Origin: Clostridiales bacterium
GTDB lineage: Bacteria > Bacillota > Clostridia > Lutisporales > Lutisporaceae
Direction: 5' to 3'
Length of the DNA stretch: 12,337 bases
Assembly (NCBI GenBank): GCA_012842725.1
Contig: DUSG01000234.1
Location: forward strand, 1-12,337
Shown here in pieces: positions 7,248 through 12,337 of the stretch. Each line of letters begins with the position of its first letter. Positions within the stretch are counted from its first letter, which is position 1. Under the pieces are notes generated by a model, which was not told where the DNA came from, did not search any database, and saw nothing but the letters and a program-made list of their open reading frames with translations. The position numbers were made by a program, and so were the translations under genes.

Positions 7248-8667
7248 GCATTAAACTTATCACATTCCAGACCGCAGGTTTCTCAAACCCTTTTCTCCAT
7301 GAAGCTACCCCTGCAATATTATATTTATTTGCTAATCTGACTTTCAACTTTATTGAGTTCTCATCCTCCAGCCATATTCTATACAAGGAACCATCTTTTT
7401 TATACTCAGCATAATACTGGCCGCTTTCTTCGTCCCACACCTTTATTGCATAGTTATCACGAATGGCCTTTTCTCCGGCTTCCATGGAAATTGCGCTGGA
7501 TGTTACAACAGTTTTCCCATTTACATAGGTTTCCTTCCAAAGCCTTGTATAAAAAGGCACTGCCAATATAAGCTTGTCCCTTGGAACTTCTTCAAGAATA
7601 TTTTTTAAGCTATTCTCTACCCAGCTCAACTGTGCAACTGAACCGCTTACAGGACTTCCTTCCCAGTGCTGGTCATATCCCATCATTATTATATAATCTG
7701 CATGTTTGGACAATTCTTTTCTGTTGTAACACGTAGACCAACTGGAATACTTATTTATGGGAGTTACATCAACGGATACTTTAAGCCCGTTGGATTTTGC
7801 TTTGGCCGATAGCTCCTTGATAAGCAATGTATATTCATCACTATCTTCCGTTCTCATATTTTCAAAATCCATGTTTATCCCATCAACATTGTATTTTAAG
7901 CTAAGATCAATTATTTTATCTACTAATTTTTGTCTTTTTACTGGATCTGCTAAAACTTTTGCTGTTATATCTTTATTGAATTCATTACTAACAAGAGGCC
8001 AAACTTCATATCCATTTTTACGAGCCCAATTGGTATAGTTTATGTCTCCCTTGTCCATAATGTTTACAAACTCATCCAGCAGCACAAACCAAGTGGGAGA
8101 GATGACATTCAGTCCCTCAATTTTTTGTACTCCTGTCATGTCAGGAGTTTTTCTGTGTATATAATCCCAGGTTAGATTGACTTTTTTATCTGTTCCTTCA
8201 TTTCTGACAATGCTATAGTCGCATGATGAATCATATACTACCAAGCGGCCATCTCTATATGTCATATATATAATCTTTCTTATATTATAAAGATTCTTTT
8301 TTAAGGAACCATTTTCTACAGCTAATTCATAACTGACTTCAGCTACTGCTTTATATATGGAATTCTGCATTATGTCGACTTGAACTTGTCCCATATTTCT
8401 GCTTATATTTGAATTTTTTAATTCTGTTATGATCTTTTTTCGTTCATCGTTTAACAGTTTTTCTTTACCTATAGCATTATCCATTATACCTTTCAAAGAC
8501 TGATTCTTTTCATTAGCTGCTTTTATAATTTTAGACTCATATTCTTTAGCAAAACTGATTATATTTGATTCTTCAACATCAGATTTAAGATTTATAAATC
8601 TGTAGACCATGGCAGCAGCTTCAGCTCTTGAAAAAGAACCTTTAGGTGAAAAACTTCCGTCAGGCAT
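7231..8667 (-). CDS. GH18 glycosyl hydrolase, 3' part of a frameshifted SLH-GH18 gene
   Basis: This is the catalytic half of a surface glycosidase. Residues 1-25 (MPDGSFSPKG...FSRAEAAAMVYRFI) complete the third SLH domain begun in the neighbouring frame. Residues 30-170 are a helical and mixed linker. About 175-478 form a GH18 barrel with DGINMDFE at 262-269 (the DxxDxDxE motif; E269 is the acid), MMGYDQHW at 328-335 and the terminal GVASW at 453-457, most like the YaaH/SleL type that cleaves the glycan strands of peptidoglycan or chitin-like polymers. ATG 8667 has no good ribosome binding site, and a product from here would lack a signal peptide. The frame is open back to the A-run at 8706-8711. 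Adding one base there fuses it to the upstream part, giving a 681-residue protein. Whether this half is translated depends on that shift. Confidence 0.85.
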   Translation of the reverse strand: MPDGSFSPKGSFSRAEAAAMVYRFINLKSDVEESNIISFAKEYESKIIKAANEKNQSLKGIMDNAIGKEKLLNDERKKIITELKNSNISRNMGQVQVDIMQNSIYKAVAEVSYELAVENGSLKKNLYNIRKIIYMTYRDGRLVVYDSSCDYSIVRNEGTDKKVNLTWDYIHRKTPDMTGVQKIEGLNVISPTWFVLLDEFVNIMDKGDINYTNWARKNGYEVWPLVSNEFNKDITAKVLADPVKRQKLVDKIIDLSLKYNVDGINMDFENMRTEDSDEYTLLIKELSAKAKSNGLKVSVDVTPINKYSSWSTCYNRKELSKHADYIIMMGYDQHWEGSPVSGSVAQLSWVENSLKNILEEVPRDKLILAVPFYTRLWKETYVNGKTVVTSSAISMEAGEKAIRDNYAIKVWDEESGQYYAEYKKDGSLYRIWLEDENSIKLKVRLANKYNIAGVASWRKGFEKPAVWNVISLMLGAAL

Positions 8668-8675
8668 TCCATTTA

Positions 8676-9275
8676 TTATCCCTGCTGAAGCAACTCTGTC
8701 AATGCTTTTTTATTTATATAACTATCTTTTATGTCATTAAAATATAAAGGCTTGTCCGCCACAAAGTTTTTAGGCAAAGCCTTGGACAAAATAATTGCTA
8801 TTTCCTCACGTGTGATTACCTTGTTCGGGTAGAAATTTTTATCATTAAAATAATCCAGCAAGCCATAAGCTTTAGCCCTATTGATGTAAGAATATGCCCA
8901 ATGGGTTACGGGAATATCTAAATAGTTGGCATACTTTTGGGAATCCTCTTTTAAATCCATAACCCTTACTAACATTGTTATAAATTCGGATCTGGTTATA
9001 ACCTTATCAGGCTTCATTGTTTTATCAACAAAACCATTAAGGATTTCCATATCGCTTAATTCATTCATATACTTTTCTGCCCAATGTCCTTTTAAATCCT
9101 TATAAACCTGATAGTTTACACCCGGCTGCAACAACTCGCTTCTGAATACTTCCGGACTGTTAACAGTATATGTATTTTCTTCAGCTTTTGTAATAAACAG
9201 TAGTGATGAAGCTGCCATTGCAAATATTAAAACCGAAATTACAATATGCTTATATATATTTTTTTGAATATTCAT
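8676..9275 (-). CDS. Exported SLH-domain protein, 5' part of a frameshifted SLH-GH18 gene
   Basis: The N-terminal half of the same gene. From ATG 9273-9275 (AAGGAG 8 nt upstream; an in-frame ATG at 9308 has poorer context) the product begins with a signal peptide (MNIQKN, a hydrophobic run, then ITKAEE). Two SLH domains follow, at about 58-106 (YKDLKGHWAEKYMNEL...ITRSEFITMLVRVM) and 118-167 (YLDIPVTHWAYSYINRA...ITREEIAIILSKAL), and the start of a third (YFNDIKDSYINKKA). After the A-run the frame departs from the SLH pattern (LTELLQQG, then stop). In the other frame the pattern continues as IDRVASAGIINGMPDGSFSP. SLH domains bind pyruvylated wall polymers and hold proteins in the S-layer. If translated alone, this would be a 199-residue two-SLH secreted fragment without an enzyme. 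Confidence 0.85.
   Translation of the reverse strand: MNIQKNIYKHIVISVLIFAMAASSLLFITKAEENTYTVNSPEVFRSELLQPGVNYQVYKDLKGHWAEKYMNELSDMEILNGFVDKTMKPDKVITRSEFITMLVRVMDLKEDSQKYANYLDIPVTHWAYSYINRAKAYGLLDYFNDKNFYPNKVITREEIAIILSKALPKNFVADKPLYFNDIKDSYINKKALTELLQQG
8706..8711 (-). other. Frameshift site in an A6 homopolymer
   Basis: On the coding strand the sequence is AAT AAA AAA GCA in the upstream frame. One extra A would give AAT AAA AAA AGC ATT GAC AGA and continue the SLH domain without interruption into the GH18 frame. The site is therefore a one-base deletion, a sequencing/assembly error in a homopolymer, or a slippage site. It does not match the ideal X_XXY_YYZ heptamer, because the first A is preceded by T, and six A is short for polymerase slippage. 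Confidence 0.85.
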
Positions 9276-9291
9276 TGTTCCATCTCCTTCA

Positions 9292-9306
9292 GCTATATTA
9301 TATAGC
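9292..9306 (-). promoter_or_regulatory. Palindrome with a TATAAT box upstream of the SLH-GH18 gene
   Basis: GCTATAT-T-ATATAGC is a perfect inverted repeat with 7-base arms around a single base. On the minus strand it contains a consensus -10 box TATAAT (9302-9297), 15-20 bases before the ribosome binding site of ATG 9275. The only -35 candidate, TTAAAT at 18 bases, is weak. It may be a promoter overlapped by an operator, or a chance AT-rich palindrome. Confidence 0.3.
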
Positions 9307-9344
9307 ATTATGTAGACTTAATTTAAGCGGAATATGCTGCCATA

Positions 9345-9998
9345 TTATGATATGTTTATACCTTCAATCCTCTCATTCTGAGATTTAATCTTTGTACCGT
9401 TGTAATAATCTATATAATCTAAACCGGCTATACCCAATTGAATAGCCACTTGTTCAATGAGATAAATACATAATATATCTAAAATCTGATTATTTAATAC
9501 TCTTTCTTCTATTTCCGTTAAATAATACGAATTTTGCTTTTTGATATAAAGACCTATATCAAATTTTTTACTATAGGACATACCAATTCTATAAAATAGG
9601 AGTGGATCTAATTCTACATTGCACAACCACATAGTAAAAAAATCCATAAGCACTTTATACAACTCCACAAAAAGCTGTTCTTTTTTATCTTTATCCAGAC
9701 TTTTCAGTTTATAATTTTTTGTCATTTTTCTTAAAGATGGTATAAACAATGCACATATAATCACCGGATAAAAATCTTTCGCTTCTCCTAAAAGCCTTTT
9801 ATATTCTTTAGGATCCATTATCTTCTTTTCATTTATATAATTCATTAGAGCTTCAATGTTCTCAGATACATAATAACTGATAAATATGCTTTTAAAGGTG
9901 CACAAAACGCCACGCAGGATAATGCTGTGAATCTCAGAAGAACTCATCTCATCGGAAGCTATTCTAAGATTCCTACCGTCTTTTTCTTTTTTTGCCAT
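9345..9998 (-). CDS. Hypothetical protein, 217 residues
   Basis: I do not recognise this protein. It is almost entirely predicted helix, with no signal peptide and no clear membrane segment; the most hydrophobic stretches (FYPVIICALFIPSL at 77-90 and LDILCIYLIEQVAIQL at 173-188) look like amphipathic or buried helices. The N terminus is charged (MAKKEKDGRN) and the C terminus polar. The start is very well supported: AGGAGGTG 5-7 nt before ATG 9996-9998, which argues for a real gene. It lies between the SLH-GH18 gene (same strand, 69 bases downstream) and the divergent YcdB-SLH gene. It is probably cytoplasmic; context suggests only a loose link to envelope genes. Confidence 0.7.
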   Translation of the reverse strand: MAKKEKDGRNLRIASDEMSSSEIHSIILRGVLCTFKSIFISYYVSENIEALMNYINEKKIMDPKEYKRLLGEAKDFYPVIICALFIPSLRKMTKNYKLKSLDKDKKEQLFVELYKVLMDFFTMWLCNVELDPLLFYRIGMSYSKKFDIGLYIKKQNSYYLTEIEERVLNNQILDILCIYLIEQVAIQLGIAGLDYIDYYNGTKIKSQNERIEGINIS

Positions 9999-10182
9999 TG
10001 TAACACCTCCTAAAAGCTTTCATAATTAATTATTACCATCATTTGGCTTATTATGCAGCAATTTCAGCTAAAACTTAAAACATTTGGTATGTTATTGATA
10101 AAATGCTAATATATAAATTATGAAACTTTTATAACCAAAATTAGTCTAATAAGACAAAGAAATAATATGAAAGGTGATGTAC

Positions 10183-12327
10183 ATGAAAAGATTAATATCA
10201 TTAATCCTTGCCATCGCTTTGCTTTTAACCAGCACGCATGTTATTTTTGCCGATGATAAGGCAAACGGAGCAAAAATCAGCTTAGAAAAAGCCATTGAAA
10301 TAGCCAGAAAAAGCTTCGACTTGAACACAGAAAGCTATGAATTCAGCCATAGTTATTATGGAAATGTGGAAGGTACAAAACAATGGCAATTGAATTGGAA
10401 TTCAAAAAACAATAACCACAGCATCAGTATAAATGTAGATGCAGACAGCGGCGATATTCTTTATATGTATCAGTGGAAAGATGATTACTCGAAGCAGTCA
10501 AAATTGGCTAAATACAGCAGAGAAGAAGCTCAAAAAGTTGCAGAAGACCTATTGAAAAAACTTCAACCAACAAGGTATAAAGAAATGTCCCTAAAAGATG
10601 ATAATAACTATGAACTAAGATATTACTATAACAGTCCCACATATAATTTTTATTTTATAAGAAAAGTAAATGGTATAGAGTTTCAAGGTGATGGAGTAAA
10701 TATATCCATCAATAAGAATACCTTAGAAGTAGTCAATTATTACTTCAATTGGAGTAAAATAGCCATGCCTGATCCTGCAAAAGCCATCAGTCTGGAAAAG
10801 GCAAAGGAAATTTTCAATAAAGAAAATGGCATAGAATTAGCTTATATAATAAAATACGACCAAAAAACAAAAAAGAACATCGCAAAACTAGTTTACACAT
10901 TAAAGAACGGAAATAGACCTATCGATGCCATTACAGGCAAAGTATTAGATTATAGCATTTACTATCCTGCATATGATTTGCTTGGCGCTGAAGGAGCAAT
11001 AAAAACATCATTGGAATTAACTCCGGAAGAAAAGCGAGAAATAGAACAGAATAAGAAATACCTAACTCGTGAACAGGCTTTGGAGATAGCAAAGAAATAT
11101 GTAAAAATCGATAAAAAATTGGAATTAGAATCTGAATCATTATATAAAAATTATGATAATTCAGGAGCTACCTGGAGTTTTTCTTGGAGCTACAATGATG
11201 CCAGTAAGAATGAATACTCATATGTAAACATTTCAATAAACGCTGAAAACGGAGAAATAGTAAGTCTGTACAGTTATGACAGTGTCAGAGATAATGCAGC
11301 CAGAACAGGAACCCCTAAGTATAATATAGAAAAAGCAAAAGAATTGGCTGAAAACTTCTTGAATGCAGTTTTACCGGAAAAATTTGCGCAGACTGAATAC
11401 AGGGCTAATCTCAATCAAAACAACCAGGTAGATAAACCTATTAGCTATAATTTCAACTTTATCAGAATTGTAAATGGAATACCTTGCCCAGGAAATAATC
11501 TAAATGTGACTGTAAACGCTTACACAGGTGAAATAACAAGTTTCTATAGCAATTGGATGAATATTGATTTCCCGATGCTGGATAATATAATGACTATAGA
11601 TAAGGCTTATGAATCACTATATAAAAACGTAAACTTTAGCCTGAAATTTATAAATCATTATGATTATACAATTAGAACTACAAATAACAGAGTAGTAAAA
11701 CTGGTTTACTCATTCGATGATTTTTCAGGAATGTTGGATCCGGTTACAGGTAAACCGTTAGATTATAATGCAGAGATTATAAAAGAAAAAGAAGAAACAG
11801 CCTTTGATGATATAAAAGACCACTGGGCAGAAAAAGATATTCTAACATTATTGGAAGCTGGAATAATCGAAGCTGGCAGCAATAAATTCCTACCGAATGA
11901 AAATATAAAGCAGAAAGACTTTATAAAAATGTTGATAAAATCACTTGAACCTAGCTACGTGGTAATTCCTTATGCTTATGACTCAGCAGATGAAGAATAT
12001 GATGATTATTACAAACAAGCCATCTCAAGAAAAATAATAAGCGAAAAAGAAAAGAACATGAACTCTGAGATTACAAGAGCAGATGCTGCAAAAATGTTAG
12101 TCAGGGCTATGGATCTTGGTTTTATAGCAGAAAAGACAGATATATTTGCATTAAACTACACAGATAAAGACGATATACCAAATGAGCTAAAAGGTTATAT
12201 AGCTATTGTAACCGGACTTGATATAATGTCCGGAAAAGAAGGCGGAGTATTTGCACCCAACGATAAGCTTAAAAGAGCAGAAACAGCATCTTTGATAGTG
12301 AAATTCTTAAAGGTTGATAAGGAATAG
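10183..12327 (+). CDS. Exported protein with two YcdB/YcdC-type repeats and three SLH domains
   Basis: A complete 714-residue surface protein. Residues 1-23 are a signal peptide (MKRLISLILAIALLLTSTHVIFADD). A tandem duplication follows. Repeat 1 (about 32-258) and repeat 2 (about 293-528) share, in order, the motifs (I/L)(S/T)xE(K/Q)A(I/L)EIA(R/K)K, SI(N)xxxxGxI, A(E/x)xxLxxxxPxx(F/Y), F.F(I)R.VNGI, NxxTxE(V/I), W, and VKLVY...D(A/P)(I/V)TGKxLDY. This is the YcdB/YcdC repeat pattern, related to PepSY domains, which are thought to inhibit peptidases or bind peptides. Three SLH domains close the protein: 541-587 (FDDIKDHWAEKDI), a degenerate one at about 598-645, and 657-710. ATG 10183 was chosen because AAAGGTG lies 6 nt upstream; GTG 10174 and ATG 10177 lie in or beside that site. 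It is probably anchored to the cell wall and may modulate envelope proteases. Confidence 0.88.
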   Translation: MKRLISLILAIALLLTSTHVIFADDKANGAKISLEKAIEIARKSFDLNTESYEFSHSYYGNVEGTKQWQLNWNSKNNNHSISINVDADSGDILYMYQWKDDYSKQSKLAKYSREEAQKVAEDLLKKLQPTRYKEMSLKDDNNYELRYYYNSPTYNFYFIRKVNGIEFQGDGVNISINKNTLEVVNYYFNWSKIAMPDPAKAISLEKAKEIFNKENGIELAYIIKYDQKTKKNIAKLVYTLKNGNRPIDAITGKVLDYSIYYPAYDLLGAEGAIKTSLELTPEEKREIEQNKKYLTREQALEIAKKYVKIDKKLELESESLYKNYDNSGATWSFSWSYNDASKNEYSYVNISINAENGEIVSLYSYDSVRDNAARTGTPKYNIEKAKELAENFLNAVLPEKFAQTEYRANLNQNNQVDKPISYNFNFIRIVNGIPCPGNNLNVTVNAYTGEITSFYSNWMNIDFPMLDNIMTIDKAYESLYKNVNFSLKFINHYDYTIRTTNNRVVKLVYSFDDFSGMLDPVTGKPLDYNAEIIKEKEETAFDDIKDHWAEKDILTLLEAGIIEAGSNKFLPNENIKQKDFIKMLIKSLEPSYVVIPYAYDSADEEYDDYYKQAISRKIISEKEKNMNSEITRADAAKMLVRAMDLGFIAEKTDIFALNYTDKDDIPNELKGYIAIVTGLDIMSGKEGGVFAPNDKLKRAETASLIVKFLKVDKE

Positions 12328-12337
12328 AATTATAAAA

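Noticed and set aside
7757..8038. Plus-strand open frame of 93 codons
   Set aside because: Antisense to the GH18 catalytic region, whose motifs are intact in the minus-strand frame.

Overview
The window reads as an AT-rich, low-GC Gram-positive chromosome segment, most likely from a Clostridia-type Bacillota. The evidence is strong GGAGG-type ribosome binding sites, cell-surface proteins with S-layer homology (SLH) domains, a YcdB/YcdC-repeat protein, and an ECF sigma factor whose putative promoter resembles Bacillus ECF promoters. No RNA genes, CRISPR arrays or insertion sequences are visible.

Left part (95-4918, minus strand): a tightly packed five-gene operon, read from right to left. In order it encodes an exported, C-terminally membrane-anchored protein with three NEW3-like beta domains, an ABC ATPase, an ABC-2 permease, an ECF sigma factor, and a single-pass membrane protein that is probably the cognate anti-sigma factor. 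Gaps are 2, 4 and about 36 bases, followed by a 4-base ATGA overlap. An intrinsic terminator lies at 95-124. Upstream of the first gene is TGTAAC-N17-CGTC, a good match to an ECF-type promoter, so the operon probably autoregulates. The whole unit looks like a self-contained envelope-response and export or defence module.

Middle part (5020-7247): a plus-strand class II aldolase/adducin-family gene (5020-6198) with an intact zinc/catalytic N-terminal domain and a C-terminal half that looks like a second, degenerate copy of the same domain. It converges, with a 5-base gap, on a minus-strand gene for a membrane-anchored S41 (C-terminal processing) peptidase homologue that seems to have lost its Ser/Lys catalytic pair.

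Right part (7218-12327): a minus-strand gene for an SLH-anchored GH18 glycosidase, split by a one-base frameshift in a run of six A (coding strand) inside its third SLH domain. It ends in a 13-bp hairpin that contains the stop codon. Next come an unrecognised 217-residue minus-strand gene and, divergent from it, a large exported plus-strand protein with two YcdB/YcdC-type repeats followed by three SLH domains. Both SLH proteins would sit in the cell wall or S-layer, so the region is dominated by cell-envelope functions.
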